Shown here in pieces: positions 1 through 6,975 of a stretch of 20,480 nucleotides of DNA; within the stretch, counting starts at the first letter, position 1; each line of letters opens with the position of its first letter. The DNA comes from a virus, in IMG/VR virus record IMGVR_UViG_3300025645_003552, positions 1 to 20,480 of that record, one strand, 5' to 3'. The notes under the pieces were generated by a model that did no database searches, was not told the DNA's origin, and saw only the letters and a list, made by a program, of their open reading frames with translations. The position numbers and the translations under genes are program-made.

Positions 1-1
1 A

Positions 2-1675
2 CCAATTATTCTGACTCTTGCAACTGGTGAGACTGATATGGCTGCAGATGATGTCATGGGTAAGATTGCTTTCCAAGCACCAGATGAAGGAACAGGTACG
101 GATGCAGTCTTGGTTGCTGCTGCAATCCAAGCAAGGTCAGAAGGAGATTTTAGTTCAAGTGTAAACGCAACTTCATTAGACTTTATGACAGGTGCATCTG
201 AAGCAGCTACCACAAAGATGAGTGTTATGAGTTCAGGTAATGTTGGTATAGGCTCTAGCAACCCTGCTCAAAAGCTCCATGTAGCTCATGCAGGTAGGCT
301 TGGATTACAAGTGGAAGCTACCACAACTGATATTGCCGAGGTACTACTAAAGAACACTACGGAAACATGGGGCATTAAAAATGAAGGTGGTAATCTTGTA
401 ATAGCAGATGAGTCTACTGGTATTATGGCTACAGTACTTAAAGATAGTGGTAAAGTTGGTATAGGTATTGCAGCCCCGACAAGTGAACTACAAGTAACGG
501 CAGCTACTCCAGAAGTTAATATCCATGATGGAGCAGCCGATACCTTTACCTCTGGAGATGTATCTAGTTCTCTACTATTTACTGCACGAAATTCTAGTGT
601 AAGAACAATGGGGGAAATTGATGCTATTCATGCTTCCACAAACGGTACTGTTGGACATCTTCGATTTCAAACTCGACACGGCGATGCTTTAGCAGAACGT
701 GTGCGAATAGATTCGAGTGGTAATGTTGGTATAGGAACTTCTGCCCCAGAATCAGACTCAATTCTTGAACTAGAACAGGGTTCGCCGGGCCCAAGATTAC
801 GTCTTACCAATACAACAGGGGGCGGTAAGTCCTATAAACTTCTCTCCAATAATAGCGGTAATTTAACTGTTTTAGGAAATGGGAATGATACTCGTATTTT
901 ACTTGATGATTCGGGCAATGTTGGTATAGGCACTGCTTCTCCTTTAACAAAAACTCATATTTTTGGATCAGGAACAGCAGTTGTGGCATCTGGTAGTGAC
1001 GGAAGAGCAGAAGCTTTTATTGAAGGTGCAAACATTCCGTTAACTAACAGTTATGGCAATCTAACTATTATTTCAAATTCAGCGAAAGCAGCCGATACTG
1101 GTGGTCAAATTGCTTTAGGTGGTAAGCACACAGATGGCAGTAATTCTTATGGAACGTGGGCTGTAATTAAGGGCGCTAAAGAAAATGGAGATAACGCAAA
1201 TATTGCTAGTTATTTAGCGTTCTCAACTCGTGCAAACGGTGGGGGTAATACAGAAAAATTTAGAATTGCATCTAATGGAGACTTAACTGCAACAGATACA
1301 AGTATTGCATCTAACTCAGATTCAAGACTAAAGAAAAATATTAAAAATTATAGTTATAGTCTTGAAGACTTTAAAAAATATAAACCTAAAACTTTTGATT
1401 GGAAAAATCCAGAAATACATGGAAATAAAAGTAATGTAAGAGGATTTATAGCACAAGAAGTGCAAGAAATAGATTCTAGATATGTCGGTGGAATTGGAAT
1501 TATCTCTGATAATCCAGATTTTAATTTTATTACAAAAACAGAAGATGATTTAGAAAATCAAAAAACCGCACTAACTTCTTCTCTTGGTTCAAAAGACGCA
1601 ATGTATATTTCTGTTATACAACAACTTATGGAAAAAATAGAAACATTAGAGGAAAAAGTTTCCGCATTAGAATAA
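2..1675 (+). CDS. Tail fibre / appendage protein with C-terminal peptidase_S74 chaperone (5' partial)
   Basis: The frame is open to the window edge and reads sensibly upstream of the first ATG (position 38), so the gene almost certainly starts outside the window. Residues are numbered from that ATG. The body carries repeated GNVGIG/GKVGIG-type units (about residues 68, 140, 229 and 294), each followed by a P-x(3-5)-L stretch, typical of beta-structured fibre shafts. The C-terminus from about residue 427 is an intramolecular chaperone of the endosialidase type (peptidase_S74): SDSRLKKNI, then FDWKN and RGFIAQEVQEID, ending in a coiled coil. Ser427 and Lys432 align with the Ser/Lys dyad that autocleaves this domain in phage endosialidases. 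The known role of the domain is to trimerise the fibre and then be released. The product is probably a receptor-binding or whisker-like fibre at the virion tail. The receptor cannot be read from the sequence. Confidence 0.88.
   Translation, partial: PIILTLATGETDMAADDVMGKIAFQAPDEGTGTDAVLVAAAIQARSEGDFSSSVNATSLDFMTGASEAATTKMSVMSSGNVGIGSSNPAQKLHVAHAGRLGLQVEATTTDIAEVLLKNTTETWGIKNEGGNLVIADESTGIMATVLKDSGKVGIGIAAPTSELQVTAATPEVNIHDGAADTFTSGDVSSSLLFTARNSSVRTMGEIDAIHASTNGTVGHLRFQTRHGDALAERVRIDSSGNVGIGTSAPESDSILELEQGSPGPRLRLTNTTGGGKSYKLLSNNSGNLTVLGNGNDTRILLDDSGNVGIGTASPLTKTHIFGSGTAVVASGSDGRAEAFIEGANIPLTNSYGNLTIISNSAKAADTGGQIALGGKHTDGSNSYGTWAVIKGAKENGDNANIASYLAFSTRANGGGNTEKFRIASNGDLTATDTSIASNSDSRLKKNIKNYSYSLEDFKKYKPKTFDWKNPEIHGNKSNVRGFIAQEVQEIDSRYVGGIGIISDNPDFNFITKTEDDLENQKTALTSSLGSKDAMYISVIQQLMEKIETLEEKVSALE
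239..930 (+). repeat. Imperfect repeated motif in fibre gene (GNVGIG units)
   Basis: A near-identical DNA motif of about 14 bases, AATGTTGGTATAGG, occurs at 239, 722 and 917, with a variant (AAAGTTGGTATAGG) at 452. All are in the same frame and encode (S/D)-S/D-G-N/K-V-G-I-G. The units are protein repeats of a fibre shaft, not mobile or regulatory repeats. The high DNA identity could allow recombination that changes shaft length. Confidence 0.7.
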
Positions 1676-1676
1676 G

Positions 1677-1684
1677 TATAAATA
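1677..1684 (+). promoter_or_regulatory. T4-type late promoter TATAAATA
   Basis: An exact TATAAATA octamer, the known T4 late promoter consensus read by sigma gp55, sits in the 27-base gap between the fibre gene and the inner spanin. Its end is 18 bases before the spanin ATG, with a CGGAG ribosome-binding site between. Position and exact match make it a convincing late promoter for the lysis and small-gene block. Confidence 0.75.
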
Positions 1685-1702
1685 GATAAACGGAGAAACA
1701 AT

Positions 1703-2110
1703 ATGATAAAAGTTTACATTTTAGTCGCAGTTATTGGATTGGTTGGTGGTGCAGTTTATGGTGCTTATTTTTACTATAACGACACTCAAAACCGTATTCG
1801 AATACTTACGGAAAATGCTGCACAATTAGAAATTGCAACACAGACACAAAAAAACACCATAGACACTCTTGTGCAAGATGCTGAACAAAATGCTGAACTT
1901 GCAAAAGAACTAAATACAAGACTTGAAGCTGCTAATAACTACAAAAATCAACTTATTGGTAAATTGAGAAAACATGATCTTTCTCGTTTGAGTCAACAAA
2001 AACCTCTTTTAGTTGAAGGAAAAATAAACCATGCGACAAAGAAATTGCTTACCGAATTTGAAACAATCACTGGGGCTGTTCCTGTTATTGCCGATCCTAC
2101 TGTTAAGTAG
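1703..2110 (+). CDS. Inner-membrane spanin (Rz-like)
   Basis: This 135-residue protein has one N-terminal membrane segment (about residues 3-23, rich in I, V, G and A), followed by a long polar, Gln/Asn/Glu-rich helix likely to form a periplasmic coiled coil. Its last 80 bases overlap, in another frame, a lipoprotein gene (2031-2462). This is the classic Rz/Rz1 arrangement, in which an inner-membrane spanin pairs with an outer-membrane lipoprotein spanin to fuse the two membranes at the last step of lysis. The start at 1703 follows CGGAG with good spacing and lies just after a late promoter. The assignment rests on topology and arrangement, not on sequence identity to lambda Rz. Confidence 0.75.
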   Translation: MIKVYILVAVIGLVGGAVYGAYFYYNDTQNRIRILTENAAQLEIATQTQKNTIDTLVQDAEQNAELAKELNTRLEAANNYKNQLIGKLRKHDLSRLSQQKPLLVEGKINHATKKLLTEFETITGAVPVIADPTVK

Positions 2111-2462
2111 TGGGTGTTCACTCTGGCCAAGTCTTAAAGAAATATCTGTTCAAACAGTAGAAGCAAAAAGGATTATTCCATTACAGAATAAACCTCGTCC
2201 TGTTGATATGAACAATATGCATTTCTGGATTGTTACAGAGCAAAATTTTGAAGAATTTAAGACTAAATTTACAAAAAAGAATGGTTCTTTTTTATTTTAT
2301 AGTATTAGTGTAAGAGACTATGAAAATCTTGCATTAAATATGGCTGAAATAAAAAGATACATAGAGCAACAAAAAGAAATCATAATTTATTATGAAGATG
2401 CAATAACCTTCCAACAAACTGGTAAAAAACCAGAAAAAGAACTAAAGGAGATTAAAGAATAA
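2031..2462 (+). CDS. Outer-membrane spanin lipoprotein (Rz1-like)
   Basis: This 143-residue protein starts inside the inner-spanin gene in another frame. Residues 12-28 form a lipoprotein signal peptide ending in a lipobox LSSGC, with Cys29 as the lipidation site. No Asp follows the Cys (next residues SLWPSL), consistent with outer-membrane sorting. The mature part is about 115 residues, polar and helical at its C-terminus, longer than lambda Rz1. Partner of the upstream gene in the lysis step. Its stop shares one base with the next ATG (TAATG), so the DUF1353 gene is probably translationally coupled. Alternative: an unrelated phage lipoprotein, but the overlap architecture favours a spanin. 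Confidence 0.72.
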   Translation: MRQRNCLPNLKQSLGLFLLLPILLLSSGCSLWPSLKEISVQTVEAKRIIPLQNKPRPVDMNNMHFWIVTEQNFEEFKTKFTKKNGSFLFYSISVRDYENLALNMAEIKRYIEQQKEIIIYYEDAITFQQTGKKPEKELKEIKE

Positions 2463-2950
2463 TGGGCAGTTTCAACAATAAACTTTCAGCAGAGTTTCAC
2501 CCACCTAACAAATGGATTTTAGAACGTGCGCTTACATATCAAAATTCTGATATGGAAGAATCAGCACTTCAGTCAGTTGGGATAAAATGCCCAGCAAGTA
2601 AGATTACTTGTAAAAAAGATTTTGAGACAGACCTTGCAAGTGTACCTCGTACTATGTGGTGGTTGATTTCACCTTGGGATATAGCTCGTGCTGCAATTAT
2701 TCACGATTTGTTGTACAGACGTATTCGAGAATATCGTGCAAAAAATGAAACTCCAGATAATCCAGATTTAGAAACAGTAGTTAATAACTACAAAGCTGCA
2801 AAGGTAGCTGCAGACAAAGTGTTTCTGATGGCAATGGAAGATGCAAGTCCAACTGTTCCAAAATGGAAAATAAAAGCAGCCTATAATGCAGTTGTTGTCT
2901 TTGGTCGTTGGTCAATCATACCAACACATGAAGAACTCTATAATACCTAA
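2462..2950 (+). CDS. DUF1353 family protein
   Basis: This 162-residue protein shows the DUF1353 signature: FETDLASVPR (about residues 58-67), a Trp-rich WWLISPWD stretch, then AAIIHDLLYR with a conserved His-Asp pair. The family is common in phages and unknown in biochemical function. The conserved Asp, His and Asp residues look like a metal or active-site cluster, but no reaction is established. It follows the spanin pair with a one-base overlap (TAATG), so it is co-translated with the late lysis block. Confidence 0.8.
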   Translation: MGSFNNKLSAEFHPPNKWILERALTYQNSDMEESALQSVGIKCPASKITCKKDFETDLASVPRTMWWLISPWDIARAAIIHDLLYRRIREYRAKNETPDNPDLETVVNNYKAAKVAADKVFLMAMEDASPTVPKWKIKAAYNAVVVFGRWSIIPTHEELYNT

Positions 2951-2951
2951 T

Positions 2952-3119
2952 ATGACTGGCGTTATGGACAAAAACACAGTTTCTAAGCATTACTGCAAAT
3001 CTTGTGGTGATGAAAATCACTGTGGTCGCATAAATTATAATGAAGATGGCACAGTAAAATGTGGAATTTGTAAGTGTGCAGTCTGTCACCCTAGAAAAAA
3101 ACAACTCAATAGAGGTTAA
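2952..3119 (+). CDS. Small Cys-rich putative zinc-binding protein
   Basis: This 55-residue protein has seven cysteines in a zinc-ribbon-like layout: Cys15, 18 and 24, then 37, 40, 42 and 45 (CKSC, CGICKCAVC), and a basic tail. An in-frame ATG at 2928 and longer upstream extensions exist, but they lie inside the DUF1353 gene and add non-conserved residues. ATG 2952, just after that gene's stop, or ATG 2964 is more natural. No family is recognised. Small zinc-finger proteins of this kind are frequent in T4-like marine phages and may bind nucleic acid or host proteins. Confidence 0.6.
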   Translation: MTGVMDKNTVSKHYCKSCGDENHCGRINYNEDGTVKCGICKCAVCHPRKKQLNRG

Positions 3120-3122
3120 AAT

Positions 3123-3383
3123 ATGTGGTTCTTCTTGATAAGTAATATTTGTGGAAGTATCCTTGGCAACGCAACAAATAGTTGGTTTGCTGATACAAAA
3201 CTCGGTAAATGGTTTTACCGTAAAGTTGATGATGTATCGACATGGACTTCAAAAAAATTGGGGTTGAAGATTTTAAAAGATGAGGCAAGCTGGCAGGCAA
3301 AGTACCCAAATGTCGCCTTAAAAATAGAAAAACTAGAAGCCAGAATAAAACAGCTAGAGGATAAAGATAATAAAGTGGATTGA
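3123..3383 (+). CDS. Conserved small phage protein of unknown function
   Basis: This 86-residue protein has a hydrophobic N-terminus (WFFLISNICGSILG), a middle rich in Trp and Lys (ADTKLGKWFYRKVDD), and a C-terminal charged helix with heptad-like Leu/Ile spacing (residues about 66-82). An AGAGG ribosome-binding site lies 7 bases before the ATG. It resembles a conserved hypothetical I associate with marine T4-like phages. The amphipathic layout suggests membrane association and oligomerisation. No function is assigned. Confidence 0.65.
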   Translation: MWFFLISNICGSILGNATNSWFADTKLGKWFYRKVDDVSTWTSKKLGLKILKDEASWQAKYPNVALKIEKLEARIKQLEDKDNKVD

Positions 3384-3450
3384 TTTATTTCTGCTGGTAC
3401 TAAATGCTAGCTTAATCCTACTGGTTTGTTGTATAACAAAGGAGAAAACT

Positions 3451-3612
3451 ATGAACTGGATAAAAGAAAGATTGTTGGAAAGAACTTCATGGGACGGCGC
3501 TACACTTATAGGTGTCGGTCTTGTGGTATTGTTCTTGGGCCCATTTGCAAAATACGCAGCTATGGCTGCAATTGCATGGGGTGTTGTTACCATGTTGAAA
3601 TCAGAAGATTAA
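3451..3612 (+). CDS. 53-residue small membrane protein (holin-like candidate)
   Basis: A short gene starting MNWIKERLLERTSWDG and ending KSED, with GGAG 7 bases before the ATG. Residues about 18-48 are almost entirely hydrophobic (LIGVGLVVLFLG, then YAAMAAIAWGVV), split by a Pro and a Lys, giving one long or two short membrane helices with charged ends. It stops 4 bases before the next gene. Size, topology and closeness to the spanins fit a holin or pinholin, but that is inference only. Another reading frame over the same bases (3426-3629) lacks these features and is a shadow. Confidence 0.65.
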   Translation: MNWIKERLLERTSWDGATLIGVGLVVLFLGPFAKYAAMAAIAWGVVTMLKSED

Positions 3613-3616
3613 TATC

Positions 3617-4051
3617 ATGGCAGAGTTAGAGACAGAAGTAAAACTTATCAAAAAAGAGATACATGATCAAAAAAAGATACATGATCGCATTGATATAGCA
3701 ATTGAAAAATTAACTGATGTCTCTAACTCTATTCATCGTATGCTCGCGGTGCATGAAGAAAAAATTGCAAGACAAGAAGAAGCAATAGAAGATGCAGAAA
3801 AATCATTAGAAAATCGTAGAACTGAACTCTCTACTAAAATAGATGAACTTCACTCTCGTATTACTACAAATAGTAAAGAAATCATGGCTGCTGCATCTAC
3901 ACAGCACATTCAACAGAATAAAGAAATTCAGAAGATTAAAGACGAACTTGCTGCAAGAGTAGGTGTCTTAGAGAAATGGAGACACGTTCTTATTGGTGGC
4001 TCTATCGTAATCGGGTTTATTATACACAAGTTTATCAAATTTAGTACTTGA
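3617..4051 (+). CDS. Coiled-coil protein with C-terminal membrane anchor
   Basis: This 144-residue protein is strongly charged and helical over residues 1-120, with repeated Lys/Glu/Ile spacing typical of a coiled coil (KLIKKEIHDQKKIHDRID). It ends in one membrane helix (about residues 122-139, VLIGGSIVIGFIIHKF). It is tail-anchored, so the bulk probably lies on one side of the inner membrane as an oligomeric rod. It matches a marine-phage hypothetical family whose function I do not know. It follows the small membrane protein after a 4-base gap, and its TGA stop lies within the -35 element of the primase promoter. Confidence 0.7.
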   Translation: MAELETEVKLIKKEIHDQKKIHDRIDIAIEKLTDVSNSIHRMLAVHEEKIARQEEAIEDAEKSLENRRTELSTKIDELHSRITTNSKEIMAAASTQHIQQNKEIQKIKDELAARVGVLEKWRHVLIGGSIVIGFIIHKFIKFST

Positions 4052-4076
4052 CATTTATGGTGCAGTCCTGTATGAT
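4048..4076 (+). promoter_or_regulatory. Consensus sigma70-type promoter for primase
   Basis: TTGACA (4048-4053), exactly 17 bases, then TATGAT (4071-4076). The predicted transcription start is about 4083, and the primase ATG is at 4086, so the message would have almost no leader and no room for a ribosome-binding site. The -35 element contains the TGA stop of the upstream gene. Confidence 0.75.
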
Positions 4077-4085
4077 GTATCTAAT

Positions 4086-5093
4086 ATGTCGTATATTGAT
4101 TCAAAATTCTTAAATATTCTTAGTCCTCAACTGTTAAAGTTTCAAAAGAAGGGTGATAACCTGTGGAACTTTCGTTGTCCTTACTGTGGGGATTCCCAAA
4201 AATCTCGTTCCAAAGCAAGAGGATTTGTATATCGCAAGAAAAATGACCTGTTCTTTAAGTGTCATAATTGTGGTATGGGAACAACTCTTGGCAATCTTAT
4301 TAAGTATTTGGACTCTAAAATTCATAAAGACTATATAATGGAGAGATATAAAAGTGGAGTCAAAACTGTTGACCCAAAGTCGGAGTTTAAATTCAATGCC
4401 CCAGTGTTTCGCAAAAAAGGTGTCCTCAAAAATCTTAAATCTATTTCAGATTTGTCAGAAAAACATCCTGCTCGAAGCATTATTGAAAAAAGAAAACTGC
4501 CACTTAAATGTCTTAACGACTTATACCTGTGTGAGTCATTTTACAAATTCACGAATTCATTAATACCGAATAAATTTCCATCATTAGATGGAGATCACCC
4601 AAGGCTATTGATTCCATTTCGTGATAAAGATGGTGAAGTGTTTGCGTATCAGGGTAGAGCGTTTGGTGATGAAACACCTAAGTATATCACAATCAAACTA
4701 GATAGTGATGCAGATAAAATATTTGGTTTAGACAAAGTAGATATGAAAAAGAAAATCTATGTTGTCGAAGGCCCGATAGATAGTTTGTTCTTAGATAATT
4801 GCATTGCAGTTGCTGGAGCAGACTTTAATAATGTTCAAGGTGATATAACAGTTATCTATGATAACGAACCAAGAAACAAGGAGATAGTTAAACAAATAGA
4901 AAAAACTATCAACGAGGGTCGAAGCGTTGTTCTGTGGCCAGACAGTATGAAAGAGAAAGATATTAATGATATGATTTTGTCAGGACACACAAAAATAGAA
5001 ATACAAAAAATTATAGAAGACAATACCTTTGAAGGTGTTGCTGCTAAATTGAGATTTACAGGATGGAAAAAAATAAATGAAAGAAGCATTTGA
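4086..5093 (+). CDS. 61: DNA primase (T4 gp61-like)
   Basis: This 335-residue protein makes RNA primers for lagging-strand synthesis with the replicative helicase. An N-terminal zinc ribbon has Cys31-x2-Cys34 (RCPYCGDS) and Cys59-x2-Cys62 (KCHNCG), with the basic RSKARGF stretch between. A middle RNA-polymerase-like region contains LLIPFRDKDGEVFAYQGR. A Toprim domain follows, with VVEGPIDS (Glu228) and the acidic YDNEPRN motif (Asp259). Length and motif order match T4-type primases rather than full-size DnaG, which has a C-terminal helicase-binding domain. It starts just downstream of a strong promoter and is followed by the ribonucleotide reductase genes, so replication and dNTP supply are adjacent. 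Confidence 0.92.
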   Translation: MSYIDSKFLNILSPQLLKFQKKGDNLWNFRCPYCGDSQKSRSKARGFVYRKKNDLFFKCHNCGMGTTLGNLIKYLDSKIHKDYIMERYKSGVKTVDPKSEFKFNAPVFRKKGVLKNLKSISDLSEKHPARSIIEKRKLPLKCLNDLYLCESFYKFTNSLIPNKFPSLDGDHPRLLIPFRDKDGEVFAYQGRAFGDETPKYITIKLDSDADKIFGLDKVDMKKKIYVVEGPIDSLFLDNCIAVAGADFNNVQGDITVIYDNEPRNKEIVKQIEKTINEGRSVVLWPDSMKEKDINDMILSGHTKIEIQKIIEDNTFEGVAAKLRFTGWKKINERSI

Positions 5094-5169
5094 CACACTT
5101 TTTTTACACAAACTTGCAACCGCACCTGAGAGGATACTTGGGGATATATAAAAAGGAGCTATAAACAAA

Positions 5170-6975
5170 ATGGAATCTGCCGGAATCGCATACCTCAACT
5201 CGGAAGAAAAATATTTAAATATCAACATAGAAAGACACAAAGACAATAAAATATCAGAACAGGCAAAAAAATTATTAAAGGATTATTATCAATTAGAAGA
5301 CGAGGTATCACCACAGCAGGCATACGCAAGAGCTGCAGTTGCATATTGTTATGAAGATTATGAATTAGCACAAAGAATATATAACTATGTTAGTGATGGG
5401 TGGTTTATGTTTGCATCACCAGTATTATCTAATGCGCCACTTCCTAATGTAAAAACAAAAGCACTTCCCATTTCTTGTTTTTTAACTTATGTTCCTGATT
5501 CATTAGAGGGTCTTATTGACCATTCTGCTGAACTACGTTGGTTGTCAGTTAAAGGTGGTGGTGTCGGTGGACATTGGAGTGATGTTCGTGCGGTGTCAGA
5601 TAAGGCGCCAGGCCCAATGCCATTCATACATACAGTAGACGCTGATATGACGGCTTATCGTCAAGGTAAGACTCGTAAGGGGTCGTATGCTGCATACATG
5701 GATATATCACACCCCGACATTATTGAGTTCCTTAATATGCGTATTCCTACAGGGGATGTGAATAGAAAAAATTTAAATCTGCACCACTCAGTAAATATTA
5801 GTGATGCGTTTATGAGAGCAGTTGAAAGAGATGAGATGTGGGATTTGATTGATCCTAATGACCAGACAGTTCGTGATAGTAAAAAAGCTAGAAAAATCTG
5901 GGAGACAGTTTTAGAAACTCGTTATCGTACAGGCGAACCATATCTAAATTATATTGATACTGTTAATCGTGCGATGCCACAATCCATGAAAGACAAGGGA
6001 TTGAAAATACATGGGTCTAATTTGTGTAATGAAATACATTTGCCTACTTCTGAAGACCGCACAGCTGTATGTTGTTTGTCATCTGTCAACCTAGAGAAAT
6101 ATGACGAATGGAAAGACAGTTTTATGATTGCTGATCTTGTTCGGTTTTTAGATAATGTGCTTCAATTCTTTATTGATAATGCACCAACTGAAATAAGTCG
6201 TGCAAAGTATTCTGCTGAACAAGAGCGTTCTCTTGGTCTTGGTGCAATGGGTTGGCATTCTTATCTTCACAAACACCGCATTCCTTTTGAGTCGGACATT
6301 GCAAAAGAAAAAAATATTGAAATCTTTAGACATATAAAATCAGAAGCAATATTAGAAACAGAACAGTTAGCAACAGAACGTGGAGAGTGTCCAGACATGG
6401 AAGGAACAGGTAGGCGCAACTCACATCTACTTGCGATTGCTCCTAATGCAAACAGTTCGATTATTTGTGGAACATCACCATCTATCGAACCAAATAAAGC
6501 AAACGCATACACTCACAGAACAAGAGCTGGTTCTCATTTAGTCAAAGATAGATACCTTGAAGAAGAGTTAGAAAAGGTAGGCAGAAACGATACTAAAGCA
6601 TGGACTTCTATTATTACTAATGGTGGTTCAGTTCAACACTTAAAATATTTGTCAGATGAAGTAAAGAGTGTGTTTAAAACAGCAATTGAAATTGACCAGA
6701 ATGAAATCATATCTCAAGCTGCAAATCGGCAAGAGTTTTTGTGTCAGGGTCAATCTTTAAATGTATTTTTTGCGTCTGGTGCTAAACGTGCAGAACTTCA
6801 TGAGGTTCACTACAATGCTTGGAAACTTGGTTGTAAAGGAATGTATTATTTGAGAACAGAAACATCAAACAAAGCAGAAAACGTGTCTACACAAGTAGTT
6901 CGTGATGCACTAAAAGATTACGAAACTCAAGCAATGTCAATTAACCAAGAGGAGTGTGTCGCATGTCAGGGATAA
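5170..6975 (+). CDS. nrdA: Class I ribonucleotide reductase large subunit NrdA, short form without ATP-cone
   Basis: Catalyses reduction of ribonucleoside diphosphates to deoxyribonucleotides with NrdB. Catalytic residues are present: redox Cys103 (SCF) and Cys301 (AVCCLSS), the Asn284-x-Cys286-x-Glu288 triad in GSNLCNEI with thiyl-radical Cys286, and the radical-relay pair Tyr559-Tyr560. A C-terminal Cys596-x2-Cys599 pair would be regenerated by glutaredoxin. At 601 residues it is about 150 shorter than E. coli or T4 NrdA. The N-terminus begins close to the catalytic domain, so the ATP-cone that allows dATP shut-off is absent. GGAG lies 12 bases before the ATG, rather far. The last 13 bases overlap the glutaredoxin-NrdB gene. 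It serves phage DNA synthesis in the host cytoplasm. Confidence 0.95.
   Translation: MESAGIAYLNSEEKYLNINIERHKDNKISEQAKKLLKDYYQLEDEVSPQQAYARAAVAYCYEDYELAQRIYNYVSDGWFMFASPVLSNAPLPNVKTKALPISCFLTYVPDSLEGLIDHSAELRWLSVKGGGVGGHWSDVRAVSDKAPGPMPFIHTVDADMTAYRQGKTRKGSYAAYMDISHPDIIEFLNMRIPTGDVNRKNLNLHHSVNISDAFMRAVERDEMWDLIDPNDQTVRDSKKARKIWETVLETRYRTGEPYLNYIDTVNRAMPQSMKDKGLKIHGSNLCNEIHLPTSEDRTAVCCLSSVNLEKYDEWKDSFMIADLVRFLDNVLQFFIDNAPTEISRAKYSAEQERSLGLGAMGWHSYLHKHRIPFESDIAKEKNIEIFRHIKSEAILETEQLATERGECPDMEGTGRRNSHLLAIAPNANSSIICGTSPSIEPNKANAYTHRTRAGSHLVKDRYLEEELEKVGRNDTKAWTSIITNGGSVQHLKYLSDEVKSVFKTAIEIDQNEIISQAANRQEFLCQGQSLNVFFASGAKRAELHEVHYNAWKLGCKGMYYLRTETSNKAENVSTQVVRDALKDYETQAMSINQEECVACQG

Noticed and set aside
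239-930. Repeated units as a CRISPR or mobile repeat
   Set aside because: Irregular spacing, in-frame and protein-coding; they are fibre-shaft repeats.
3426-3629. 67-residue + strand frame over the small membrane protein
   Set aside because: No ribosome-binding site; the alternative frame at 3451 has one, a membrane segment, and fits its neighbours.
5090-5095. TTGACA upstream of nrdA as a promoter
   Set aside because: No acceptable -10 at 16-18 bases spacing, so not listed as a promoter.
6954-6962. GTG start for the glutaredoxin-NrdB gene
   Set aside because: It lies inside the ribosome-binding site that serves ATG 6963, and it adds three residues not expected before a glutaredoxin.
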